Below are positions 42,713 through 51,084 of a stretch of 64,000 nt of DNA, piece by piece; position 1 is the first letter of the stretch, and every line of letters begins with the position of its first letter. Below the pieces are notes generated by a model that worked only from the letters and a program-made list of their open reading frames with translations, had not been told where the DNA came from and searched no databases. Position numbers and translations under genes: made by a program. The stretch comes from Paenibacillus daejeonensis DSM 15491 (GTDB lineage: Bacteria; Bacillota; Bacilli; Paenibacillales; Paenibacillaceae), in NCBI RefSeq assembly GCF_000378385.1, contig NZ_KB899661.1:322635-386634 (forward strand). Direction: 5' to 3'.

Positions 42713-43471
42713 TTACTGATACAACCAAATCCCCTCTACCGTCATGGTCCCCGGCAGCACCCCTTCATCGACGTCGACCCGGTCGTACCAGCCGCCCACG
42801 GCGAGGTTCAGCACCAGGTAGAATCGCTGGTCAAAGGGCATGACACCCGGCTCCAGCTGGCGCTCCGCATAGCAGTGGCCATCCACGAGCCAGCGCATCC
42901 GGTCCGGCCCCCAATGCAGCGCATACTCCCGGAATTGGCTAATATCGCCATCCTCCAGCTGATAGGTGCTCTCGTCCGTCACTTTATTCTCGAAATCTTT
43001 GCCATAATGCAGCGTTCCTGACACTTGACGAGGCAGACGCCCCTTGGCTTCCATGATATCGATCTCGCCAGAAGCCGGCCACGGGCCATAGGCCTGATCC
43101 TGGGGCAGCAGCCATATCGCAGGCCACAGTCCCTGCCCGACGGGGAGCTTGGCCCGTACGATGAGCTTGCCATAGCAGTAGGCAAAATGATCCTTGGTGT
43201 CGAGCCGGGCCGACGTATAGGCAAATGTACGGCCGTCCTCTGTCCGGGTCTCCTCGTGGCGTGCGCACAGGTGCAAGCCTTGCTCATCCAGGAACAGATT
43301 TCCCGCGTGCCCGGTGTAATACTGCAGCTCCCCATTGCCCCAGCCGGGGTGAATCGGCTTACCGTCGTTGTCCAGCAGATCATTGCCTTCCCGAATGTTC
43401 CATGCGCCCAAGTCGACGTCTTTCCCCGTAAATTCCTGCTTCCAGATCAGCTCATTCATCCCTTGATTCAT
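42713..43471 (-). CDS. GH16 beta-glucanase without signal peptide
   Basis: This glycoside hydrolase of 252 residues is of the laminarinase/lichenase family, with the catalytic motif GEIDIMEAKG near residues 136-145 (nucleophile and acid/base Glu). The aromatic substrate-groove segment GLWPAIWLLPQDQAYGPWPA precedes it. ATG at 43471 has AGGAGAGGG 7 bases upstream. No signal peptide or membrane segment is present, so the enzyme should act in the cytoplasm, most simply on beta-1,3-oligosaccharides brought in by the importer encoded divergently. It resembles the catalytic domain of the secreted GH16 at 51085-53712. Confidence 0.88.
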   Translation of the reverse strand: MNQGMNELIWKQEFTGKDVDLGAWNIREGNDLLDNDGKPIHPGWGNGELQYYTGHAGNLFLDEQGLHLCARHEETRTEDGRTFAYTSARLDTKDHFAYCYGKLIVRAKLPVGQGLWPAIWLLPQDQAYGPWPASGEIDIMEAKGRLPRQVSGTLHYGKDFENKVTDESTYQLEDGDISQFREYALHWGPDRMRWLVDGHCYAERQLEPGVMPFDQRFYLVLNLAVGGWYDRVDVDEGVLPGTMTVEGIWLYQ

Positions 43472-43619
43472 GCTTTGCCCTCTCCTCTCCTGTACCCCCA
43501 GCATACGGCATCTGCGCGGCAGGTCAATCCAATCTAAAATAATGGGATAGGGTCAAAAACGTCGGACCTTTTTTTCACGGAGCGATTTACATACGATGGA
43601 ATGGAAGGGGGCCCCGCAC

Positions 43620-44540
43620 ATGTTTCCATTTCGAACCGATCAACTGAAAGCGTTTTTCAGGCAGTGGCAGCTGCAAAGCATGGTTGTACCAGGCATCGTC
43701 TGGATGATCATCTTCTGCTATATTCCGATGTTCTGGCTGATCATCGCCTTTATGGATTACAGCATTGCCAGACCGATGCTGGAGTCGCCTTTTGTCGGAC
43801 TCAAGCACTTCCAGGACTTCATGAGCGACGAGCGGTTCTGGCGTTCGATCCGCAACACGCTGGGGATGAGTGCGATCAAGCTGGTACTGGGTTTTCCGAT
43901 TCCGATCCTGTTCGCGCTGCTGCTCAACGAGATTCGCAGTCTGCGCTTCATGCGGACCGTGCAGACGATCTCGTATCTGCCGCATTTCATTGCCTGGACG
44001 ATCTTCGGCGGCATTCTGCTGAACTGGCTGGGCGAGGGTGGTGTGGTGAACCAGCTGATGATCGCGCTGGGCCTGCAGGACCGTGAGATTCTGTTCAACA
44101 GCGATCCCAAGTACTTCTGGTGGATTATCTACTTCTCCGATGTGCTCAAGGAAACCGGCTGGAGTGCAATCATCTATATCGCGGCAATAGCTGGTATCGA
44201 TCCCGCGCTGTACGAGGCGGCGGAGCTCGATGGAGCCGGACGCTGGCAGCGGATGTGGCATATTACGATTCAGTGCATTCGGCCGACCATCGCCATCCTG
44301 TTCATTCTGGCGGTCAGCGGCATGCTGGGCAGCAATTTCGAGCAGATCTTCATGCTCAAGAACAATATGAACATGCGGATGGCCGAGAGTCTGGACTTGT
44401 ACATCTACAATATGGGCCTGGTATCCGGACGTCACTCGTTCTCTACCGCTGTGTTGTTCGTCCGCTCGATTGTGGCGCTGGGGCTGCTATTTTTGGCCAA
44501 CTATACCTCCAAAAAACTAACAGGGGACAGTATTTTTTAG
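43620..44540 (+). CDS. Carbohydrate ABC permease (LplB type), glucan locus
   Basis: The first membrane subunit of the glucan-locus importer has about 306 residues. Six helices are predicted (MVVPGIVWMIIFCYIPMFWL near 20-40) and the EAA loop is YEAAELDGAGRWQRMWHI near 195. ATG at 43620 was chosen because AAGGGGG lies about 9 bases upstream; the ATG at 43596 lacks a ribosome site. It is divergent from the GH16 gene and is followed after 173 bases by the second permease, an unusually wide gap filled by a hairpin element. Confidence 0.88.
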   Translation: MFPFRTDQLKAFFRQWQLQSMVVPGIVWMIIFCYIPMFWLIIAFMDYSIARPMLESPFVGLKHFQDFMSDERFWRSIRNTLGMSAIKLVLGFPIPILFALLLNEIRSLRFMRTVQTISYLPHFIAWTIFGGILLNWLGEGGVVNQLMIALGLQDREILFNSDPKYFWWIIYFSDVLKETGWSAIIYIAAIAGIDPALYEAAELDGAGRWQRMWHITIQCIRPTIAILFILAVSGMLGSNFEQIFMLKNNMNMRMAESLDLYIYNMGLVSGRHSFSTAVLFVRSIVALGLLFLANYTSKKLTGDSIF

Positions 44541-44547
44541 TATCGCT

Positions 44548-44690
44548 TTTGATCACGAAGTAAGCCACAGAAGTGGAGTCGACATCGAATCTTGAGTTCA
44601 GGTGTAAATTCCGGTGCTCACGTAGGTCTACCTACGCTCCGCTCCTCATTTCCACCTTCTCTCAACCTTCTCGGTGCTGAAAAGCGACTT
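44548..44690. repeat. Hairpin element between two permease genes
   Basis: The element is bounded by TCGCTTTT and AAAAGCGA. Inside, TTGAGTTCAGGTGTAAAT pairs imperfectly with ATTTCCACCTTCTCTCAA, and the centre is the perfect dyad CGTAGG-TCTA-CCTACG. It would form a long stem-loop in the operon mRNA. It may be a dispersed palindromic repeat that tunes mRNA stability. Confidence 0.6.
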
Positions 44691-44713
44691 TTGTAGAAAG
44701 GAGAAATTAGCCT

Positions 44714-45592
44714 ATGAAACGTGGCATGCGGCGCTTCGGTGTGTTCGACTTCTTTAATACCCTGATCATGCTCGGGGTGTGCTTCATGACGCTGTATCCG
44801 ATGTGGTTCGTCTTCATCAACTCGCTGAATGCGCCGGAGCAGGCGATGCTCGGCACGGTCAACTGGTTTCCGGAGGCGTTCTCGCTAGCGAGCTACAGTG
44901 TGGTGTTCAATGACAAAAGCCTGATGAACGGCTTCCTGATCACAACGCTCCGCACCGTCATCGGAACGGTGGCGCATGTGCTGTTTACTGCTATCGTCGC
45001 CTATGGCATCAGCAAGCACAAGCTGATCGGCCGCAAAGTGTATATGAAGATTGCGCTGATTACCATGCTGTTCTCAGGCGGTCTGATTCCAACGTTCCTG
45101 CTCATGACGAAGCTGGGGCTGTACGATAACTTCTGGGTCTTCATCATTCCGTCGATGTATACGTTCTTCAATATGGTCATCTTCATGAGCTTCTTCCGCA
45201 CGATCCCCGAGAGCCTGGAGGAGTCAGCCAAGGTCGACGGGGCTTCAGACTACGGCGTCTTGTTCCGGATCGTGCTGCCCAACAGTATGGCGGTTCTGGC
45301 CACCATCGGCCTGTTCTCGGCGGTGTATCATTGGAATGACTATTACATGGGGGTCATCTACATTCGCTCGCAGGAGATTCTGCCGATGCAGACGATGCTC
45401 TACAAAATCATTGCTGAGAACTCGATGTCCTTCATGCAGCAGCAAGCGATGGCGCAGTTCGGTGCACGTCTGCCGGGCAACTCCATCAAGTTCGCCTCGA
45501 TGGTTGTTGCCACCCTGCCGATTCTAATGGTATATCCCTTCATCCAGCGCTTCCTGGTCAAGGGTGTGCTGATCGGCGCAATTAAGGGGTGA
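44714..45592 (+). CDS. Carbohydrate ABC permease (LplC type), glucan locus
   Basis: The second membrane subunit has 292 residues and six predicted helices (FDFFNTLIMLGVCFMTLYPM at the start). The EAA loop is PESLEESAKVDGASDYGVLF near 160-180, with the family-typical end QRFLVKGVLIGAIKG. AAAGGAG precedes the ATG. It forms the importer channel with the LplB-type permease and hands over to the binding protein encoded 92 bases downstream. Confidence 0.9.
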   Translation: MKRGMRRFGVFDFFNTLIMLGVCFMTLYPMWFVFINSLNAPEQAMLGTVNWFPEAFSLASYSVVFNDKSLMNGFLITTLRTVIGTVAHVLFTAIVAYGISKHKLIGRKVYMKIALITMLFSGGLIPTFLLMTKLGLYDNFWVFIIPSMYTFFNMVIFMSFFRTIPESLEESAKVDGASDYGVLFRIVLPNSMAVLATIGLFSAVYHWNDYYMGVIYIRSQEILPMQTMLYKIIAENSMSFMQQQAMAQFGARLPGNSIKFASMVVATLPILMVYPFIQRFLVKGVLIGAIKG

Positions 45593-45684
45593 GCGAGGCC
45601 GTAAGACGCGTACCTGGTGCACGGGTATTGGCACCATTCAAATTTCATAACCACCCGGATAGAAAAAGAAAGGATGATCCCACT

Positions 45685-47355
45685 ATGAAACACCCGCTCA
45701 TCAAGCAAGGTCTGACAGTTGTCATAGCCGGCGCACTCGCGCTGGCATTGGCCGCCTGTACCAACTCCGAGAATAATGACCCGCCCCCGGCTCCAGAGCC
45801 TACGAATACCACAGAACAACAGCCAAATGATGCCACAACCACGCTGAATCCTGATGAGCCCGCCTGGTCGCTGGATACGAGCCCCATTGATCTGACCTGG
45901 TTCGTCGGCGCCTCCTGGTACGCTCACTCCTGGGGCGAGAGCCTGGCCTCGAAGTATGTGACGGAGAAAACCGGCGTTAACGTCAAGCTGGAGGTGCCGT
46001 CGGGCGAACCCAATGAGCAGATTACGCTGATGATGACCTCCGGCAAGCTGCCCGATCTGATCTCCTTGGGATCATGGGAGACCGCCGTCACCAAGCTGTG
46101 GGAAGGCGACCATGTGTATGCACTCAATGAGCTTGCCGACCAGTATGACCCGTATTTCTTCAAGGTGGCTGGCGATGGCACACTGAAGTGGTACCGTCAG
46201 GAGAATGGCAACACCTACGGCGTTCCCAATGATTCGTACAGCCCGAATCTGATGCACGAGACCGGTATGACCGCGGCCAACCAGACGTTCCTGGTGCGCA
46301 AGGATCTGTACGAGGATATGGGACGTCCCGACCTTAGTACACCCGAGGGCTTCCTGGACGCACTGCAAAAGCTTAAGGATGAGTTCTCCACGTATAAGGG
46401 TCAGCCGATGAGTCCGTTTTTTGCCCAGGGCAATGTCCCTTATGGTATGACCGAGTACCTGCAGAACCTGCTGGCCATCCCGCATGAGAAGGACGGTCAG
46501 GTGTATGACCGGATGACCGATCCCGACTACATCACCTGGCTCAAAACATTCCGCACCGCCTACGAGCGCGGTCTGATTAACGTCGACTTCCTCGTCGATT
46601 CGGATACACAGGTCGAGGAGAAAACCAACAATGCCCGCTACTTCATGATGGTCCGCGAATGGACCGGTATGGCGGCCGTTAATCCGATGCTCTCCGCCAG
46701 CGCCAACCCGGATTCGTATTATATCGCCGTGGATGGACCGCAGAACAGCAAGGGCGACAGCGCCAAGCTATTCCCTGGCAACATGGACGGCTGGATGGTG
46801 ACGATGATCAGCAAGTCCACGCCACACCCGGAGCGGGCGATCCGCTTCCTGACCTACCTGACCAGCGAAGAAGGCCAGCGTGACCTGTTCCTCGGCAAGG
46901 AAGGCGAGACGTGGGATATGGTAGGCGGCGAGCCGCAGCTGAAGCCGGAGATGGTGTCCCTGCTGGAGTCGGACATTGAGCGACTGGAGAAGGAATACGG
47001 CATCATGGACACCTACTGGATGCTGCGCAACCCGGTAATCGTGAATCAGTGGCGTCCCGAGAAAGCCCCTGTCATCAAGCAGATGGAGGACTTCGCCAAC
47101 GCCCAGGCCGATATCGACAGCGGTATCTACAAAGGGCTCGATCCGCTCGGCGACTCCGATGTCGCAGTCGACTGGGCGCGGATCTCGCAGAACTGGGAGG
47201 AAGTGCTGCCAGAGCTGATTACCGCCAAGGATGAGGCAGCGTTTGACAAGATCTTCTCCAGCTACCTGGACCGCCGGGACAGCTACGGCTTCGCAGAGGT
47301 CATGGCTCACCGACAGGCAGAGCTGGATGCACGCAAGACCAAGATGGCTGAATAG
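45685..47355 (+). CDS. Sugar-binding lipoprotein of the glucan-locus importer
   Basis: This extracellular solute-binding lipoprotein has 556 residues. The signal has lipobox LAAC in LALALAACTN (about residues 20-25), followed by a Pro/Thr/Glu-rich spacer. The mature protein is of the large LplA/YtcQ-like class (segments SWGESLASKYVTEKTGVNVK and AIRFLTYLTSEEGQRDLFLG). The start ATG at 45685 follows AAAGGATGA; the longer open frame from 45589 overlaps the permease end and lacks a signal. It likely binds beta-1,3-gluco-oligosaccharides, inferred from the two GH16 enzymes beside it. No ATPase is in the operon. Confidence 0.9.
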   Translation: MKHPLIKQGLTVVIAGALALALAACTNSENNDPPPAPEPTNTTEQQPNDATTTLNPDEPAWSLDTSPIDLTWFVGASWYAHSWGESLASKYVTEKTGVNVKLEVPSGEPNEQITLMMTSGKLPDLISLGSWETAVTKLWEGDHVYALNELADQYDPYFFKVAGDGTLKWYRQENGNTYGVPNDSYSPNLMHETGMTAANQTFLVRKDLYEDMGRPDLSTPEGFLDALQKLKDEFSTYKGQPMSPFFAQGNVPYGMTEYLQNLLAIPHEKDGQVYDRMTDPDYITWLKTFRTAYERGLINVDFLVDSDTQVEEKTNNARYFMMVREWTGMAAVNPMLSASANPDSYYIAVDGPQNSKGDSAKLFPGNMDGWMVTMISKSTPHPERAIRFLTYLTSEEGQRDLFLGKEGETWDMVGGEPQLKPEMVSLLESDIERLEKEYGIMDTYWMLRNPVIVNQWRPEKAPVIKQMEDFANAQADIDSGIYKGLDPLGDSDVAVDWARISQNWEEVLPELITAKDEAAFDKIFSSYLDRRDSYGFAEVMAHRQAELDARKTKMAE

Positions 47356-47393
47356 CCTGCCCGTGCTCCACCATTCCCATGCATTGAAGTTCA

Positions 47394-47417
47394 GCCGGCC
47401 GCCGTGAGGCGGCCGGC
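47394..47417 (+). terminator. GC-rich hairpin between importer and two-component genes
   Basis: GCCGGCCGCC pairs perfectly with GGCGGCCGGC around a GTGA loop, 38 bases past the binding-protein stop. The following CTTCCCTTTCCC is not a pure T tract, so it may act as a partial terminator or mRNA end protector. Confidence 0.7.
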
Positions 47418-47498
47418 CTTCCCTTTCCCTGCTGCCATAAAATCACACCATTTCTCCTTGAAATATATGGTATATTACGGAGACGGGGAGGGAAGGGA

Positions 47499-49334
47499 AT
47501 GAAGGCTTTGCTAGTTCATATAGGCAAACTGTATCGTAAGCTGCGCATCTCGCAAAAGCTCTTTTTGGCTTTCACCCTCGCCATCGCCATCCCCGCCGTC
47601 CTGGTGTCTCTCCTCTTCATCCGAACGCAGGAGACCCAGCTGTACAAGGACGCGATGGCCAACGGCAGCAGCCATGTCTCGCGGCTGAACGAACAGCTGC
47701 GAAACCGGCTGGAGGCCCTTGAAAACGCTTCATCGACTGCACTGACGCAGAAGTCTTTCGTGGATTTCATTCATTCCAATATGCGTGCCGACGGCCTGCG
47801 ACTGGTCCGATTCCGGCAAAATCAATATGAGCAAATGCATAACATCATTCAGAGCCATGAGCTAATCAGCGAGGTCAGCTTCTATGTCGATAATCCCCAG
47901 CTACATGAGATCTGGCCCGAAATTTATCATTATGATCGGTTTGCACCGCAGGATTACTGGCGAACGCTGCGCGAGGCTGGCGGCGGCGCCTACCAGCTGT
48001 TTGCGTTTCGGGAAGGCGGGCAGACGCTGTCCTACTACCGGCTTGTGAGACTGCAGGGGGAGCAGCGACTGCCGACGATTATGGAGGTGCGTTCCCGTCA
48101 TAGCACCGTCTTCAGCGAGCTGTTGGCGGAGGACGGAGGTGATTTTTTCTCTGTCGTTATGGATGCTGACGATCCGTCCCGGACGGTCTACAATGCGCGC
48201 CATGCATTCGTTCAGGAGGCTGGCGAATCCCTCAGTGACATCCTTGCCCGGGTGCACGGCCGGCTGGATGCGCTCCAGCAAGAGCGCCCTGCCCAGGTCC
48301 GGAGCGGGGATCAGACCTACTATGCGATCTATCGGTATGTTGCGCCTCTGAACGCCTATGTGGTGGATATCGCCTCCCATCAGGTATTGATGAAGGGACC
48401 CCGCAGCTGGTACACGCTGGTGGTGGCCATTTCGCTGGGTGTCATGCTGCTGATTCTGTTATTCGTTTCCTTGACGACCCGGCAGATCTTCCGGCGGCTG
48501 GACCGCGTCCTCATATCCATGCGGCAGGTGCGCAAGGGCAATCTGAATGCCAAGATCGATACCGGGCTAACCGCGCGCGAGAGCGGGGACGAGATCGATG
48601 AGGTAGCGGTCAGTTACAACAATATGCTGGGTGAGGTCCAACAGTTGATGACACAGGTGGTCGATAAGCAACTGATTGCCAAAAATGCGCAGCTCCACTC
48701 CCTGCACTCGCAGATTAATTCGCACTTTCTGTACAACGCACTGGAGTCAATCCGGATGCTGGCGGAGGTGCAGCGGCAGCCAGCCATCGCCGAAGCGCTG
48801 GTGGCACTAGGCGCACAGCTGAGGTATAGCATGCAGTGGCGCAGTGATACCGTAGCGCTCAGCGAGGAGCTGGCGAATATCCGGAGCTATATCCAGTTCA
48901 TCAATTTCATGGAGAGCAGCCAGATCGTGCTAACCGCGGATCTCCCGTCAGAGGTGCTGCGGTACCCGATTCCGAAGATGTGCATGCAGCCGATTGTAGA
49001 GAATGCGGTCCATCACGCGGCGCCTCCGGGCGGCCGCATCCATATCCGGATGAATGTGCGGGTGGCGGACAATGATCTGCTGCTAGTCGAAATTCGTGAC
49101 GACGGTGCAGGTATCGAGCCGGAGAAGCTAAGCGACTTGCAAGCGGTGCTGGGCGGTGACACGGAGACGCCTATCGACACAAGCAAAAACGGGCTCGGGC
49201 TGGAAAACGTCCATAAGCGGCTTCAGCTGCATTACGGCAAGGACTGTGGACTATGGATTGACAGCGTGCTGGGTGAATATACCTGTGTGACGTTGCGTCT
49301 ACCTTGGCATGATGCCAATCTTGGAGGGTGGTAG
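47499..49334 (+). CDS. YesM-type sensor histidine kinase
   Basis: This membrane sensor of 611 residues is paired with the next gene. TM1 is near 21-41 and TM2 near 305-328 (VVAISLGVMLLILLFVSLTT), with an extracellular sensing domain between them and a HAMP linker near 330-385. The phosphorylated His is in LHSQINSHFLYNALESIRML (about 400-420, His_kinase type), and the ATPase N-box is CMQPIVENAVHHAA near 494. GGGAGGGAAGGG precedes the ATG. In this family the extracellular part senses sugars, often through the cognate binding protein. It probably controls the importer and both GH16 genes. Confidence 0.92.
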   Translation: MKALLVHIGKLYRKLRISQKLFLAFTLAIAIPAVLVSLLFIRTQETQLYKDAMANGSSHVSRLNEQLRNRLEALENASSTALTQKSFVDFIHSNMRADGLRLVRFRQNQYEQMHNIIQSHELISEVSFYVDNPQLHEIWPEIYHYDRFAPQDYWRTLREAGGGAYQLFAFREGGQTLSYYRLVRLQGEQRLPTIMEVRSRHSTVFSELLAEDGGDFFSVVMDADDPSRTVYNARHAFVQEAGESLSDILARVHGRLDALQQERPAQVRSGDQTYYAIYRYVAPLNAYVVDIASHQVLMKGPRSWYTLVVAISLGVMLLILLFVSLTTRQIFRRLDRVLISMRQVRKGNLNAKIDTGLTARESGDEIDEVAVSYNNMLGEVQQLMTQVVDKQLIAKNAQLHSLHSQINSHFLYNALESIRMLAEVQRQPAIAEALVALGAQLRYSMQWRSDTVALSEELANIRSYIQFINFMESSQIVLTADLPSEVLRYPIPKMCMQPIVENAVHHAAPPGGRIHIRMNVRVADNDLLLVEIRDDGAGIEPEKLSDLQAVLGGDTETPIDTSKNGLGLENVHKRLQLHYGKDCGLWIDSVLGEYTCVTLRLPWHDANLGGW

Positions 49335-49336
49335 AG

Positions 49337-50908
49337 ATGATTAATCTCCTCATTGTGGATGACCAAAAACCGATCCGCGACGGCCTGCAGGCGATGCTAC
49401 GCCAGTTCCCGCTGGTATTGGGCGACATCTACAGCGCCGGCAATGGCGTAGAAGCGCTGGAGCTGCTGCGCAGCCACGGCATCCAGCTCGTCATCACCGA
49501 TATCCGCATGCCGGATATGGACGGACTGATGCTGATGGAGAAGGTCCGGGAGGCACAGATTCGCGCGGAATTCCTAATTATTAGCGGCTACAACGATTTT
49601 GCCTACGCTCAGAAGGCGATCGGCCTGCGCGCCAAGGGTTACCTGCTGAAGCCGGTCAAACGTGAGGATCTGCAAGCCTCGGTCGAGCATGTCTTCCAGG
49701 AGATCCGCACGGGACAAGCGCTCTCGGACAACCTGAAGCAGGTCTCCCGCCTCGCCCTTGAGACAGACCGCAAGGAGCTGCGTCTGTACATGCAGGGTGC
49801 AGCTGTCGAGGAATCACGGCTTACGCGGACCGCCCAGCTGCACCCAAGGCTGTGGCAGCAGTACCGGCTCTGCCTGCTGCGGGAGGAGCGGTCAATAGGC
49901 CAGCCGTTAGCCAGCAATGCTTCGCAGATCGAATCGATTGCCTACCGCATCTACGGCCGGGAGGGCTGTGTCTGCCTGCAGCACCGACCCTATCTGATCC
50001 TGGCCGTCGATGCCCAGATTGAGTCCGGCGCGCTGCCGGCGGCGCTTCAGGCCGCCCAGTTGGACGCGATAACCATCATGACTGATCCTTATGCGGGTCT
50101 AAGACAGCTGCCTGCCGCCTATAACCAGGGCCAGGAGCTCTATCGCCACAGTTATCTGTTTCCTGAGAAACGATGCCTGATGCCCGTCCATCTGGAGAAG
50201 CTGGAAGCCCAGTGGGAGCTGCCCTATGAGGAGCTCTACGCTCTGTTCCACCAGATGGGAAGCAAGAATGGTGAGGCCATCACACAAGGCTTGTCGTCAT
50301 TGTTCCACAAGCAGGTGCTTCAGCGCTATCCGATTCGCTACACGCTGCAGCTATGCCGGGCCATGGTGCAGCTGCTGGAGGAATATGAGCGGGTGATCCG
50401 TCCCTACCTCGGAGAGGAGCGGCTGGACATTGAGGCCGTCCGCAACCTGTTCGACTATCCCGGCATCCGTGAGTACATCCAGACCCTGCAGCAGCTGTTG
50501 CTCCGGCTTAACCAGCTCTACTACGACTACAAGTGCAGCTACCGCAACTCCCATGACTTGAACGAGGCCATCCGATTCATCCACGAGCATTATCACAAGC
50601 CGCTGGATCTCGCCATGGTATCTAATCATGTGTCGCTGAATTATGCGTATTTCTCCAACCTCTTCAAGAAAAATGTCGGCAAAGGCTTTGCCGAGTACCT
50701 GCGCGACGTGCGGCTGGACAAAGCCCGGCGCCTGCTCGCCGAGACCGAGTACAAGGTTGTGGAGATAGCTGTACTGGTCGGCTACGAGAGCTACAAAAGC
50801 TTCACACGAGCCTTCCGCGAAGCGATGCACATGCAGCCCACCGAGTACCGCCAGCAGATGCGTCAGCGCGCCGACTGGGAGGAGCAGGTCCATGAGGGAC
50901 GGTTTTAA
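49337..50908 (+). CDS. YesN-type AraC response regulator
   Basis: This response regulator of 523 residues has an N-terminal receiver with INLLIVDDQKP (acidic pair), LVITDIRMPDMDG (phospho-acceptor Asp near 53) and GYLLKPVKR (Lys near 105). The middle region is poorly conserved. The C-terminal AraC HTH is at about 405-510 (EAIRFIHEHYHKPLDLAMVS, then VEIAVLVGYESYKSFTRAFR). ATG at 49337 has GGAGGG 8 bases upstream and begins 2 bases after the kinase stop, so the pair is co-translated. Confidence 0.92.
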   Translation: MINLLIVDDQKPIRDGLQAMLRQFPLVLGDIYSAGNGVEALELLRSHGIQLVITDIRMPDMDGLMLMEKVREAQIRAEFLIISGYNDFAYAQKAIGLRAKGYLLKPVKREDLQASVEHVFQEIRTGQALSDNLKQVSRLALETDRKELRLYMQGAAVEESRLTRTAQLHPRLWQQYRLCLLREERSIGQPLASNASQIESIAYRIYGREGCVCLQHRPYLILAVDAQIESGALPAALQAAQLDAITIMTDPYAGLRQLPAAYNQGQELYRHSYLFPEKRCLMPVHLEKLEAQWELPYEELYALFHQMGSKNGEAITQGLSSLFHKQVLQRYPIRYTLQLCRAMVQLLEEYERVIRPYLGEERLDIEAVRNLFDYPGIREYIQTLQQLLLRLNQLYYDYKCSYRNSHDLNEAIRFIHEHYHKPLDLAMVSNHVSLNYAYFSNLFKKNVGKGFAEYLRDVRLDKARRLLAETEYKVVEIAVLVGYESYKSFTRAFREAMHMQPTEYRQQMRQRADWEEQVHEGRF

Positions 50909-51084
50909 TTCGTAGGCGAGCCAAGCGCTGTCACTGAACCCAAAAAAGTGGGCTAGCACAACAATTATTGTCTCTTTTCACACGATTGCCCGATCCGATA
51001 GAATAAAAGTGTGCCTGTAAGCGGTTTCCAAACGAGGGAAACTTCTCTTCCAGGCAACACCAATTGGATTAAAGGAGGGCAAGC

